A DNA stretch of 64,000 nucleotides from Thalassovita sp. (GCF_963691685.1 NZ_OY829290.1:806001-870000), one strand, 5' to 3'; positions 15,325-23,952 are shown, counted from the stretch's first letter. Translations and numbers: made by a program. The notes: a model not told the origin generated them from the letters alone.

Positions 15325-16752
15325 ATGCCGACGCCTGACCCTATCCTTCGTTTCTCTGACACACAGTTGGACGTGGCGCGCGACACCCTTGTGCGAACCT
15401 ACGGCAAGGCTGCGTTTTTTCGCGGTGCCGACGTTGGGTTGCGCGCTGAAGGTGCCACCCGGGCAGGGGAGGTTGTGGTTCGGCTGTTTGTTGCGACGGG
15501 GCAAGCTGGCTGTGATTTTGACCGGTCCGACCTCCCATCTGAGATTGCAGGTGTCCCGGTAGACGTTATCACTGCTGCCCCCGTTTCAGCATGTGAAACC
15601 CGCCGGCCAGAGGCCCCCAATGGTCAGCCCCTGCCGCAGGTGATGGGGGGCGCGTCACTGGGGCGGTTGAGTGGGGCCACGGGAACCGCAGGATTGCTGG
15701 TTGTCGATCGCCAAAGCCGTCTGGTTGGGGTGCTGTCGTCCTGGCAGGTGTTGGTGGGTGCGACCGGTCGATTTGGTGACGTGATCCTGCATCCCGGCCT
15801 TGCCGATACAGATATCAGCCGCGCCGACCAGGTGGCGAGCCTTGAGCGATGGACACGTGGCACAGATGGCGATGCGGCGTTTGCCGCGCTTTTGCCGGGG
15901 CAAAGCTGGTTGCCGTTGCAGTTTGGCAGCTTCCAACCGGTCAGCTCTGTGCGGACCGCCCGTCTGGGGGAACGCGTCTATCGTGCCGGGCGCGGCACGA
16001 CCCAGACGCAGGCGATTGTGGAGGGTGCAGGGATCTACCGTGTCGCCTATGAGGTGGCCCCGGATCAGGTTGAGATGCGCGATGTTCGCGCTGTGCGGCT
16101 GCGCCCGCTTGATCGCAATGCCGCTGCCGGTGCGGGCCACCAAGGGGCGCTTTGGGCTGCGGGGCCGGAACAGGCCGGCATCGGGGTGCAGTTTGCCATG
16201 GATGACGCTGGCCAAGCTGGCGCGGAGGCTGTGGTTCTGGTCAGCCCGATGACACATGTGCTGGACTGTCTGGACCTTGAGGTGGCGTGTTTTGAGCCGT
16301 GGCTGTCCAGCGCTGCACCACAAGAGGCGCCCACTGTTTCCCCACGTTGGGGCAGTGTGGAGGCCTTCCTGACCGAATATGCTGGCCGGGCGGAAGCCCC
16401 CAGCTCCTGCGCCGGACCTCAAGCCTTCGCCACAGTTGGGGGCTTTGGTGATCAACTGCCAGATCTGGCGCAGGAGGATGATCTGCAGCAGCTGCTGCCC
16501 ATTTGGGTGGAGCTGCGGGCCGCCCTTCAGGACCGGGGATTTGGTGATGACGCGCTGCGGATTTCAGACCCGGTTGAGGCCTTGCAGCTGCCGGCCCAGT
16601 GCGCCCATGACGCTGTGGCCGAAACCATCCGCCGCCTGCCCGTCCTGCCGATGGTGGAGGGCGATCAGCTACGTGGTGCCCAGACCTTTGTTGAGGTCTG
16701 TCGCCTGCTTCATGCTCAGACGCCCGCCACGTTAGGGCCTTTTGGGAAATAA
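15325..16752 (+). CDS. Nal1/trypsin-fold protein with substituted catalytic residues (pseudoprotease)
   Basis: A 475-residue protein. The middle part follows the trypsin-like (Nal1-type) pattern: GTAGLLVVDRQSRLVGVLSS, then VILHPG, then GIGVQFAMD after the serine motif. The usual SNNHVL is SSWQVL (Q141 in place of the catalytic His). The Asp block TDGDAAFA is kept (D183). The usual GDSGALW is GHQGALW (Q273 in place of the nucleophile). Two of three triad residues are thus lost while the fold motifs remain, which suggests a binding or regulatory protein. The C-terminal ~110 residues are helical and unknown. ATG 15325 is chosen for the AAAGGA site; the frame is open upstream to 15187 but that part overlaps the hairpins. 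Its 3' end overlaps the convergent kinase gene by 37 bp. Confidence 0.65.
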   Translation: MPTPDPILRFSDTQLDVARDTLVRTYGKAAFFRGADVGLRAEGATRAGEVVVRLFVATGQAGCDFDRSDLPSEIAGVPVDVITAAPVSACETRRPEAPNGQPLPQVMGGASLGRLSGATGTAGLLVVDRQSRLVGVLSSWQVLVGATGRFGDVILHPGLADTDISRADQVASLERWTRGTDGDAAFAALLPGQSWLPLQFGSFQPVSSVRTARLGERVYRAGRGTTQTQAIVEGAGIYRVAYEVAPDQVEMRDVRAVRLRPLDRNAAAGAGHQGALWAAGPEQAGIGVQFAMDDAGQAGAEAVVLVSPMTHVLDCLDLEVACFEPWLSSAAPQEAPTVSPRWGSVEAFLTEYAGRAEAPSSCAGPQAFATVGGFGDQLPDLAQEDDLQQLLPIWVELRAALQDRGFGDDALRISDPVEALQLPAQCAHDAVAETIRRLPVLPMVEGDQLRGAQTFVEVCRLLHAQTPATLGPFGK

Positions 16753-18110
16753 AGGTTGAACTGCGTGCCTGTTCCACCTTCCATTGAGGTGACGTTCAGC
16801 TGCATTCCATTGCGCCGGGCCAATGCTGCGGCAATGGACAGCCCCAGACCGGTGCCGTCTTCCGCCGAGGTTTCAGCACCGCGGTAGAACCGTTCAAACA
16901 CTTTCTCTTGCGCTTCAACCGGGATGCCGGGACCGTTGTCAGAGACGGTGATCTTCTCCGCGGTCAGGGCCACCTGGATGTCAGAGCCGCCATATTTCAC
17001 GGCGTTTTCGATGAGGTTGCGCAGGATATCTGCCACATCCTCAGCGCGGCAGATCACCGGGACCGGGTGATCTGCGGAAAGGGTGATGTGCCGACCGCGC
17101 GCTTCGGCCATCGGGTAGAGGTCTGCAACACTGCGGCGCAGCACAACATCCACATCGCAGCGGCTGAGGTCAGGCGGAGCGCCAAGTTGTGGCTGCTCGG
17201 CCCGGGCCTGATCCAGCAGGCGGTTGGCCAGGTTTGCGGCCCGGTCCACACCGGTCAGGATGTTCTCAAACCGGCGCTTGCTGTCCGGATCCAACTGGGT
17301 TGCGTCAATCGCTTGGCACTGGGCTTTGATGGCGGTCAGCGGCGTGCGCAGCTCATGCGCGGCGTCATCGACAAATTGACGTTCGCGCGACAAGAAGGCC
17401 TCAATACGTTGAAACAGGTTGTTTAGCGAGGTCAGGATCGGCCGCAGCTCATCCGGGGCTTCGGCATCTTCCAGCGGTTGCAGCTGCGTGGGCGCGCGTT
17501 GGCGCAGATCGCGTGACAGCCGGGTGAGGGGGCGCAGGCCTGAGCGCACTACGACCAATGGCGCAATGACCGATGCTGCAAAAACAAACCCAAGCGGCAG
17601 GATCGCGGCCAGAGCAATTGCGCCCAACAGATCATCGGCGCTGTTCTCATGCCGGGCGATCAGGATCTCCCGGCCGCCGCTGGTCCAGAAATGGCTGATC
17701 TGCCATTCCGCATCGTCGGTTTCGGCGTCGGCCTTTTGCCGTTCCTCTTCGCTAAAGGGGCGGGTTTCCGGGTGGCTGTCAAACAGCACGGCCCCATTGG
17801 CATCCGTCACCCGCAAAAGGTAGCCATCGCGGTAATGATCCGGATCCCAATCCAGACTGCGCAGGGCGATTTGTTCATTGTCCACGCGGGCAAGGGCGGT
17901 GGCCATCAGCTGGGCCTGTGCGTCGAAACTGGCGTTCAGCTCCAGCCGGGCGTTGATCACGATCGCGATGCTTGCTGCGATCCAGATCATCAGAACCAGA
18001 GGGATCAACCGCCATTGGATGCGGGACCGTATGGAGGTGCGCGGCTGGCTGAACGGGCGGCGCAGCTTCGCCCAGAGACGGGCGGCCGTTGTGTTACTGG
18101 TCGATGACAT
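16716..18110 (-). CDS. two-component sensor histidine kinase (QseC/TctE type)
   Basis: A 464-residue inner-membrane kinase. The first membrane segment is around residues 30-50, followed by a ~120-residue periplasmic sensor part, a second segment around 165-190 and a HAMP-like linker. The H box FVDDAAHELRTPLTAIKAQ carries the phosphorylated H252. The ATP-binding part shows NLIENAVKYG (N box), DNGPGIP (G1) and GTGLGLSI (G2). It phosphorylates the response regulator encoded just upstream, whose gene overlaps this one by 17 bp. The signal is unknown; the linked membrane and glycosyltransferase genes suggest envelope stress. Confidence 0.93.
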   Translation of the reverse strand: MSSTSNTTAARLWAKLRRPFSQPRTSIRSRIQWRLIPLVLMIWIAASIAIVINARLELNASFDAQAQLMATALARVDNEQIALRSLDWDPDHYRDGYLLRVTDANGAVLFDSHPETRPFSEEERQKADAETDDAEWQISHFWTSGGREILIARHENSADDLLGAIALAAILPLGFVFAASVIAPLVVVRSGLRPLTRLSRDLRQRAPTQLQPLEDAEAPDELRPILTSLNNLFQRIEAFLSRERQFVDDAAHELRTPLTAIKAQCQAIDATQLDPDSKRRFENILTGVDRAANLANRLLDQARAEQPQLGAPPDLSRCDVDVVLRRSVADLYPMAEARGRHITLSADHPVPVICRAEDVADILRNLIENAVKYGGSDIQVALTAEKITVSDNGPGIPVEAQEKVFERFYRGAETSAEDGTGLGLSIAAALARRNGMQLNVTSMEGGTGTQFNLYFPKGPNVAGV

Positions 18111-18768
18111 AGCCGATACCCCGAATGGTGCGGATCAGATCTGTGCCGAGGCGGCGGCGGATCTGGGAAATGTAAACCTCTACGGTGTTGCTTTCGGCGC
18201 CATCGTCCCAGCCATAAAGCACCTGGGCCAGGTCGTCTTTGGACACCACGCGGCCACGCCTCTCCAACAGCACCTGCAACACTTGAAACGCCAGCGGCGG
18301 CAGGTCGATCAATGTGTTGTCTTTGCGTAAGGTGCGGGCGGCGGGGTCCAAGATGATATCGCCACTTTCCAGTGCGGGAACGGCGCGGCCGTTCGCACGG
18401 CGGATCATGGCGCGGGCGCGGGCCATCAGCTCCTGCATGTCGAAGGGTTTCACCATGTAGTCATCCGCCCCCAGATCCAGCCCCTCAATCCGGTTTTCCA
18501 CCGCTTCCCGCGCGGTCAGAATAATTACCGGGATCTGTTTGCCTTGTGCGTTATGCCCGCCCTGACCGCGCAGCCAGCGCAAAAGGGTGATGCCGTCCTG
18601 ACCGGGCAGACCCAAATCCAGCAGCACCAGATCAAAGGCCGAGCTGGCCAATGCCTCCTCGGCGCTCAGCCCGTCGGCCACCCAATCCACATGGAAGCCT
18701 TCGCGGCTGAGGGTGACCTCTATCGCGTCCGCGATCAGCGCATCGTCTTCGACCAGCAATACACGCAT
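18094..18768 (-). CDS. OmpR/PhoB-family response regulator
   Basis: A 224-residue protein. The receiver domain has the acidic pocket E7-D8-D9, phospho-acceptor D51 (LVLLDLGLPG), the Thr of ILTAREAVENR, and Lys in MVKPFDM. The C-terminal winged helix ends with NTVEVYISQIRRRLG and IRTIRGIGYVID, the usual recognition helix and wing. It is the partner of the overlapping histidine kinase and is expected to control the genes in front of it (the DedA-LssY-like gene and GT2 gene), as in the PmrA/QseB subgroup. Confidence 0.94.
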   Translation of the reverse strand: MRVLLVEDDALIADAIEVTLSREGFHVDWVADGLSAEEALASSAFDLVLLDLGLPGQDGITLLRWLRGQGGHNAQGKQIPVIILTAREAVENRIEGLDLGADDYMVKPFDMQELMARARAMIRRANGRAVPALESGDIILDPAARTLRKDNTLIDLPPLAFQVLQVLLERRGRVVSKDDLAQVLYGWDDGAESNTVEVYISQIRRRLGTDLIRTIRGIGYVIDQ

Positions 18769-20139
18769 TTAACTTAGCCCCGCTGTTGGCATTGGTGCCC
18801 CGGCACATGTCAGCTGTGCCAAGTCTACGTCAGCTGAGGCTTCGGCCACAATCAGCAGCTTACCGTCAGTTTTGTAATCGCGAAATTTTCCGGCAGGCTG
18901 CAGCGGCTCCAGATGTAGATCAGGCGCCACAGGCAGGGCGGCGATCTGCTGGGCCAGCGTGGCGCGGGCGGCATCTACATCGGGGTCGATGTCGTGCAGC
19001 AGCGCAGGGATATGGCGATAGTATTTGATCGCGATCTCTTCATCCCGGCTGATCGCGCCAAGGTACAGCGGCTTGCCATCAACCTGTCCTGCGGGCCACC
19101 AGCGGATGTGCAGCCGTTCGCTTAGCGTGCCGGGCATCTGAAACGCGGATCGTGCGGGTTGACCGTTCAGGTAAAGCTCGGACACGGGGGGCGTGCCGGC
19201 CAGCAGCAGCTTGATGTAGGTCAGGATCCCGATGGAATTGCGTGAAAAGGTCATGTTTCGCTGCCAGCCCAGTTGCTCCATCAGCGCCTCAGGGGTCAGA
19301 TCGCCGATCATCGCAATGTTCACCGGTTGTGGCAGGTGCAATGGGGTCTCCCCCGGGCGCGCCAGCAGGGGCTGCTGGCCAAGCTCGCACAGCGATTGAT
19401 GGGTGGCGCTGGGCTGTGGCTCAGGCTGGGCATGGGCGTTGCTGGCAAAGAAATAGACCATGTTGCTGCTAAGGAATAAGGCCCCCGCCGCCAGTGCGGC
19501 CAGACACAGCCGCCGCCCATGTGATCGGTCAGACCGCCAAATGCGCCAGCATAGCAGGGCAAAGGCCATGAGCAGCATCACCGGCACCCAATGCGGCAGG
19601 ATCCACAGCGTGATCCAGGCCCAAACCGCGCCGAAGACCTGGCTGTAGGTTGCGCCCAAGGCCCCCAGCAGCAGGAACTGACCGGCCCCTAGTGTGACGC
19701 CCAGCGCCGCCGCCGCCCCAAAGCGCAGGCGGGACAGGCCCAGACTGCCCGCCAGAAACGGGGTGATCCAGGCAACCGGGCCCAGAAGGCGTGAGATCAC
19801 CACAAACTTGGCGCCATGTGTGCCCAGCATATGCCGTGCCCGCCGCAAGGCGCGCCGGTGTTTTTGCCGCCGCATCACACGCAGGAGGGCGCGCGGCCCC
19901 AGACGCTGACCCAGAATGAAGCTGGCCATATCCCCCAGCCAGGCGCTGAGCAGCACCAGCGCGATCAGATCCCATTGACCGGTCGCCGCACCGATCGCCC
20001 CTGCCGCGAGGAAGGCAACCTCGCCAAAAACGAAGAAGCCGATGCCGATCTGCGTGTCCAGAAAGGCGATGGTTGCGAGGGTGATGTACGTCCAGGCGCT
20101 GGGCAGCCCAACGAGGGATAGAGAGAGTGTGTCCCACAT
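18769..20139 (-). CDS. DedA-family membrane protein with C-terminal LssY-like domain
   Basis: A 456-residue protein. Residues 1-200 are a DedA/SNARE-associated domain: FFVFGEVAFLAAGAIGA, then SAWLGDMASFILGQRLG and GAKFVVISRLLGPVAWITPFLAG, which contains the conserved R-x-x-G-P re-entrant segment. Two or three further membrane spans follow up to residue 240. The last ~200 residues are soluble and resemble the LssY C-terminal domain (NIAMIGDLTPEALMEQLGW, IRWWPAGQVDGKPLYLGAISRDE). DedA proteins act as lipid scramblases or transporters needed for envelope integrity and polymyxin resistance. It lies between the GT2 gene and the two-component genes with a 0-10 bp spacing, forming one operon. Confidence 0.85.
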   Translation of the reverse strand: MWDTLSLSLVGLPSAWTYITLATIAFLDTQIGIGFFVFGEVAFLAAGAIGAATGQWDLIALVLLSAWLGDMASFILGQRLGPRALLRVMRRQKHRRALRRARHMLGTHGAKFVVISRLLGPVAWITPFLAGSLGLSRLRFGAAAALGVTLGAGQFLLLGALGATYSQVFGAVWAWITLWILPHWVPVMLLMAFALLCWRIWRSDRSHGRRLCLAALAAGALFLSSNMVYFFASNAHAQPEPQPSATHQSLCELGQQPLLARPGETPLHLPQPVNIAMIGDLTPEALMEQLGWQRNMTFSRNSIGILTYIKLLLAGTPPVSELYLNGQPARSAFQMPGTLSERLHIRWWPAGQVDGKPLYLGAISRDEEIAIKYYRHIPALLHDIDPDVDAARATLAQQIAALPVAPDLHLEPLQPAGKFRDYKTDGKLLIVAEASADVDLAQLTCAGAPMPTAGLS

Positions 20140-20148
20140 GGTCCCGCC

Positions 20149-20883
20149 TCACTTGTAGTGGCCAAAGGCGTAGGGGATTTCGTTTTTGTACATCTCACCA
20201 CGGAAGAACCGCCGCAGATTGGCGCGCAGATAGGTCAGGCCGGTGCGCAGGGTGCCATCCTGATCCAGCCGGCGGGGATCAAAGCCAAATCGTGCACGCA
20301 GAATGCCCAAGGTGGTGCGTTTGCCTTCCGCGGCTTTCAGAACGTAATTGCAATCCTCACAAAGGCTCAGACCCTCATCAAATCCACCAATGCGCTGATG
20401 CACGGCCGGGGTGGAAAACAGGCAGGCGCCGATGGCGGTCGGGAAAAAGGGCAGGGTGATGCGAATGCCCAGGTTGAAGACGCCATAGCCCAGCGCCAGC
20501 CGCCGCGGCAGACCTGCTGTATCCATGCAAACCACGCCAACGTCCAACTGGCGGCGATCCAGTTCGGCTAGGCTTTTTGCCAGGAACGCGGGATCTAGAC
20601 GTGTGTCCGCATCCAGAAATAGCAGCCTATCCCCCTGCGCGGCCGCGGCGCCGGTGTTGCGGCCTAGGCTGACGCCACGGGTCTGCATTTCAATGACGCG
20701 GTACTGCGCAAACCGCGATGCGGCCGCGTGGGACAGGGCAACAGTGTCATCGTCGCTGTTGCTGTCCACGTGAATGATTTCAAAATCCTGAAAACTTTGC
20801 GCGGCCAGATCATCCAGCAGACGCGGCAGGCGCTGGGCCTCATTCAGGGTGATGATCACGATAGAAAGGGTTGGGGTGCTCAT
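20149..20883 (-). CDS. family 2 glycosyltransferase
   Basis: A 244-residue GT-A fold enzyme. It opens with TPTLSIVIITLNEAQRLP, the nucleotide-binding strand, then HVDSNSDDDT (first acidic residues) and LLFLDADTRLDP, the DxD motif that binds the metal and the sugar nucleotide. GGFDEGLSLCEDCNYVLKA supplies the catalytic ED. A short hydrophobic stretch around 130-150 may touch the membrane. It is the first gene of the operon with the DedA-LssY-like protein and the two-component pair; GGAGA precedes the ATG. Substrate is probably an envelope glycolipid or polyprenyl carrier, which is inference. Confidence 0.88.
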   Translation of the reverse strand: MSTPTLSIVIITLNEAQRLPRLLDDLAAQSFQDFEIIHVDSNSDDDTVALSHAAASRFAQYRVIEMQTRGVSLGRNTGAAAAQGDRLLFLDADTRLDPAFLAKSLAELDRRQLDVGVVCMDTAGLPRRLALGYGVFNLGIRITLPFFPTAIGACLFSTPAVHQRIGGFDEGLSLCEDCNYVLKAAEGKRTTLGILRARFGFDPRRLDQDGTLRTGLTYLRANLRRFFRGEMYKNEIPYAFGHYK

Positions 20884-20945
20884 GTTGATTCTCCAGTGTT
20901 TGCGCGGTTGTCACGCGCAAAGCTGAAGGCAAACTGAAGAGCATG

Positions 20946-20970
20946 AAAAAGACCCGCCAAGCGGCGGGTC
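20946..20970 (-). terminator. intrinsic terminator of pxpBC
   Basis: Read on the minus strand, GACCCGCC-gctt-GGCGGGTC is followed by TTTTT, 9 bases after the pxpC stop. Confidence 0.9.
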
Positions 20971-20978
20971 TGGGGATG

Positions 20979-22007
20979 TTATGCGTCGTCGCGATCCAGA
21001 TCGTCACCGGCTGTCACGCCGCTAATCAACTGATAACTCAGCAGATCCCGGATTTGGTGGGGATCGCGGATCTTGACCTCAGCCTTGCTGCGCAACGCGG
21101 CAAGGCGGGCGCTGTCCTGCTGCCACAGCGCATCCGCATCCTCCTGCGACAACAACTCAAGCTGAATCGGCGCGCCCAGCGGTGCCTGCGCCAGCATTGG
21201 CAGATCGTCCGGTATCACAGATCCCAATCGCGGATAGCCACCCATGGTCTGGCAATCCGCCATCAACACATAGGGCACCCCGTCGCCGGTCATCTGCACA
21301 TCCCCCTGGGTGATGAAATCAGACCCTAGCGAGGCCGCTTCATCGGCGGGGAAGGGGGCATCATCGTGGTTCAGCCGCACACCTTGGCGGTTGGCGGCAG
21401 CGTCCCGGGTGAATTGTGTGGCCAGCGCCCGTTGCAGCGTCTCTGCGCTGAACAGGCCGGTCTGTGGTCCGGGCATCATCCGCAGAATGCCGCCTTTGAA
21501 CCTGTCTGGTTTTGGCAAACGGCGTGGCGGCTCCTCAGGATCGGGGTCATCCGTTAGGGGCAGGGTGTCGCCCTCTGCCAGCAATTGGCCAATCCCCAGC
21601 CCTGCTTGGGTTGCGACACTGCCCAGCCACTGAGGCAGGTCAATGGCCGCTGCAAAGGTCACGTAGCCATAGACCCCTTCGCTGACGCCGCCGATCTCCA
21701 GCCGGTCGCCGGCTTGCAGCAGGTGGCTTTCATTCCAACCCAATGGTTCACCGTCCAAAGTGGCGCGCATCGGGGCGCCGGTCAGGGCAACGCGGCTGGG
21801 GGCGGTCACGCTAAAGGTGCCGCCGAGGCCTGCCATCTCAATCGCGGGCAGCACCTTGGGGGATTGCAGCAGCGCCGCCGCCTCCATCAGCGCCAGCCGA
21901 TCGGCCGCGCCGCCGGTGGCGATGCCCTGTGCCATATGGCCGGGCCGTCCCAGATCCTGAACCGAAAGCGCAGGTCCTGCCCGGTGAATGATCAGTTCCG
22001 CACTCAT
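20979..22007 (-). CDS. pxpC: 5-oxoprolinase subunit C
   Basis: A 342-residue protein of the KipA/AHS2 family. It starts with LIIHRAGPALSVQDLGRPGHM and contains GVRLNHDD and GDGVPYVLMADCQTMGGYPRLG, the characteristic blocks. With PxpA and PxpB it converts 5-oxoproline to glutamate using ATP; some members with the same fold belong to urea amidolyase-like enzymes. It overlaps pxpB by 4 bp (ATGA), so the two are translationally coupled. No pxpA (LamB/YcsF) is present here, which leaves the complex incomplete in this window. Confidence 0.85.
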   Translation of the reverse strand: MSAELIIHRAGPALSVQDLGRPGHMAQGIATGGAADRLALMEAAALLQSPKVLPAIEMAGLGGTFSVTAPSRVALTGAPMRATLDGEPLGWNESHLLQAGDRLEIGGVSEGVYGYVTFAAAIDLPQWLGSVATQAGLGIGQLLAEGDTLPLTDDPDPEEPPRRLPKPDRFKGGILRMMPGPQTGLFSAETLQRALATQFTRDAAANRQGVRLNHDDAPFPADEAASLGSDFITQGDVQMTGDGVPYVLMADCQTMGGYPRLGSVIPDDLPMLAQAPLGAPIQLELLSQEDADALWQQDSARLAALRSKAEVKIRDPHQIRDLLSYQLISGVTAGDDLDRDDA

Positions 22008-22756
22008 GACAGCACCTCACAGCGCGCGCCGCCCAGACCCTCGGCATTGTCTTTCAACAGATCGCGGTAGGCGTCATGGCTGACCTGATGTAGCCGCATC
22101 GCATCCCCTTGCCGCAGCAGAAAGGATTCGCTCCGTTCCTGCAGAAACGGGCGAAATCCGGTTTCCGCGATCTGCCGCCAGCCGGTGGTTAAGGCGCTGG
22201 TAAACAACACCATCTGACGAATGGCGGTGGCAATGGCCCCCGCGGGCACCCGCGGTGTCAGGCTGCTTTGGCGTGGCACCTGCCAGCCCTCGGGCAGATA
22301 GCCCAGATAGGGTTGGCCCGGTGCAAAACCGATGGCCAGAACCCGCAGTTCGGTCTCCTGAGCCTCGGCAACAATGGTGTCTTCGCTCAGCCCGCTGACC
22401 GATGCGAAATCCGTGAGCTGCGGGCCGAACTGCCCGCCAAAAGCCACGGGAATGTGCCAGCACCGTTTTGGCGCAGGCAGCGGATCATGCAGCCAGTCGC
22501 GCCCGTCGAGCAGCGCTGATGTTGCTGCGGTTACTGCGGCCCGATCCGTCCGGGCCGGGTCAAATTGCAACAAGACTGAGATCAATGAGGGCACAACATC
22601 CGTCAACCCGGGCAGGCTTGCATCCTCAACCACACGCTGAAAGGCAAGGCAGGCGGCCGTGGCCTCGAACGAGGCCTGCTTGGCGAATCGCACCAGCACA
22701 CCGTCTTGGCCCAGCGGCAACACTTCGGGGGCTGGCGTGCTATGTTGCTGTATCAT
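22004..22756 (-). CDS. pxpB: 5-oxoprolinase subunit B
   Basis: A 250-residue protein of the KipI/AHS1 family. The signatures LPLGQDGVLVRF, LTDVVPSLISVLLQFDP, then GFAPGQPYLGYLPEGWQVPRQ-x(4)-RVPAGAIATA are visible. It forms the PxpBC complex that activates 5-oxoproline by phosphorylation. I choose ATG 22756 because AAGGA stands 10 bases upstream; an ATG at 22780 has no ribosome-binding site. It is divergent from the TRAP transporter, which may supply the substrate or a related acid. Confidence 0.85.
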   Translation of the reverse strand: MIQQHSTPAPEVLPLGQDGVLVRFAKQASFEATAACLAFQRVVEDASLPGLTDVVPSLISVLLQFDPARTDRAAVTAATSALLDGRDWLHDPLPAPKRCWHIPVAFGGQFGPQLTDFASVSGLSEDTIVAEAQETELRVLAIGFAPGQPYLGYLPEGWQVPRQSSLTPRVPAGAIATAIRQMVLFTSALTTGWRQIAETGFRPFLQERSESFLLRQGDAMRLHQVSHDAYRDLLKDNAEGLGGARCEVLS

Positions 22757-22865
22757 GCGTGGCGATCCTTGCAGGGACATGGAGGGGACAGGACAAAAAC
22801 AGGGCGAATATAGCTGTTAAAGCAGGGGGGCGTGCAGAAAACTCTTGACCAGATTTTCATTTTAC

Positions 22866-22927
22866 TGACATTTTGTCAACGTAATGCCGAAAAATTACTT
22901 CCAACAGTGAAGCCCGACCGTCGGGCT
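22866..22927. promoter_or_regulatory. operator-like palindromes between pxpB and dctP
   Basis: The perfect inverted repeat TGACA-ttt-TGTCA (22866-22878) is followed by GTAAT/ATTAC (22881-22898) and by AGCCCGA/TCGGGCT (22911-22927), the last directly before the dctP ribosome-binding site. The first motif recurs as CTGACATTTTG at 26410 in front of the MarR gene, so it may be that regulator's site. Confidence 0.5.
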
Positions 22928-22941
22928 CAGGAGAAACAACC

Positions 22942-23907
22942 ATGTTTAAACTTGCTGCAACCTTCGCGCTGGGTCTGGGCCTGGCCGGTGCCGCAACCGC
23001 CGAGACCTGGGACATGCCGACGCCCTATGGCGACAGCACCTTCCACACCGTCAACATCCGTGAGTTCGCGGCCGACGTTGCTGCGGCCACCGATGGCGCG
23101 CTGGAAATCACCATCCACTCGGCTGGTTCGCTGTTCCCGCACCCTGAGATCAAAAACGCCGTGCGTTCGCGTCAGGTGCCAATCGGTGAATTCTTCCTGT
23201 CGCGCCTGTCGAACGAAGATCTGGCCTACGGTGTAGACAGCCAGCCGTTTGTTGCGACCTCCTATGACGATGCCGCCAAACTGTGGGCCGCTCAGAAGCC
23301 AGTTATCGAAAAGCTGATGGCCAAAGAAGGCCTGAAGCCGCTGTTCTCGGTGCCGTGGCCGGCGCAGGGTCTTTACACCAACGGCGAAGTGAAAACCGTT
23401 GATGATCTGGCAGGTCTGCGGTTCCGCGCCTACAACGCCGCACTGGAAGAGTTCGCAACTCTGGCCAAAGCGGCCCCGGTTCAGATCGAAGCCTCAAACA
23501 TCCCGCAGGCCTTTGCTACCGGTCAGGTTCAGGCGATGATCACCTCGCCCTCCACCGGCGCCAACTCCAAGGCCTGGGACTTTGTCACCCACTACACCCC
23601 GATCAACGCATGGGTTCCGAAAAACATCGTGGTTGTGAACACCCGTGTATTTGACCGCCTGCCGGCGGACGTTCAGGCGGCTGTGATGGAAGCCGCTGCC
23701 AAAGCCGAAGCCCGCGGTTGGGAAATGTCGGCCGCCGAAGCTGAAACCAAAACCAAAGTTATGGCTGACAACGGCATCACCGTGGTTCAGCCGTCCGATG
23801 AGCTGATGAACGGTCTGCTGTCGATCGGCGCAGAGATGGTGAACAACTGGATGGAAAACGCCAGCGAAGACGCCATTGAGGTTCTGAACGGCTACCAGGC
23901 CAACTGA
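22942..23907 (+). CDS. TRAP transporter substrate-binding protein (DctP type)
   Basis: A 321-residue periplasmic protein. The signal peptide MFKLAATFALGLGLAGAATA is probably cut after ATA. Mature blocks include EITIHSAGSLFPHPEIKNAV, PWPAQGLYTNGEVKTVDDLAGLRFR, in which the Arg of LRFR binds the ligand carboxylate, and QAMITSPSTGA. It delivers an organic acid to the DctQM membrane subunits encoded next. Ligand unknown; the neighbouring pxpBC genes make 5-oxoproline or a similar acid a reasonable guess. AGGAG is 10 bases before the ATG. A terminator-like stem follows the gene, as often seen where the binding protein must be made in excess. Confidence 0.93.
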   Translation: MFKLAATFALGLGLAGAATAETWDMPTPYGDSTFHTVNIREFAADVAAATDGALEITIHSAGSLFPHPEIKNAVRSRQVPIGEFFLSRLSNEDLAYGVDSQPFVATSYDDAAKLWAAQKPVIEKLMAKEGLKPLFSVPWPAQGLYTNGEVKTVDDLAGLRFRAYNAALEEFATLAKAAPVQIEASNIPQAFATGQVQAMITSPSTGANSKAWDFVTHYTPINAWVPKNIVVVNTRVFDRLPADVQAAVMEAAAKAEARGWEMSAAEAETKTKVMADNGITVVQPSDELMNGLLSIGAEMVNNWMENASEDAIEVLNGYQAN

Positions 23908-23921
23908 TCCTGACATCTGAG

Positions 23922-23952
23922 AACGCCCCGATCCTGCGGTCGGGGCGTTTTT
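23922..23952 (+). terminator. intrinsic (partial) terminator after dctP
   Basis: AACGCCCCGA-tcctgcgg-TCGGGGCGTTTTTG lies between dctP and dctQ. It would lower transcription of the membrane subunits relative to the binding protein. Confidence 0.88.
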
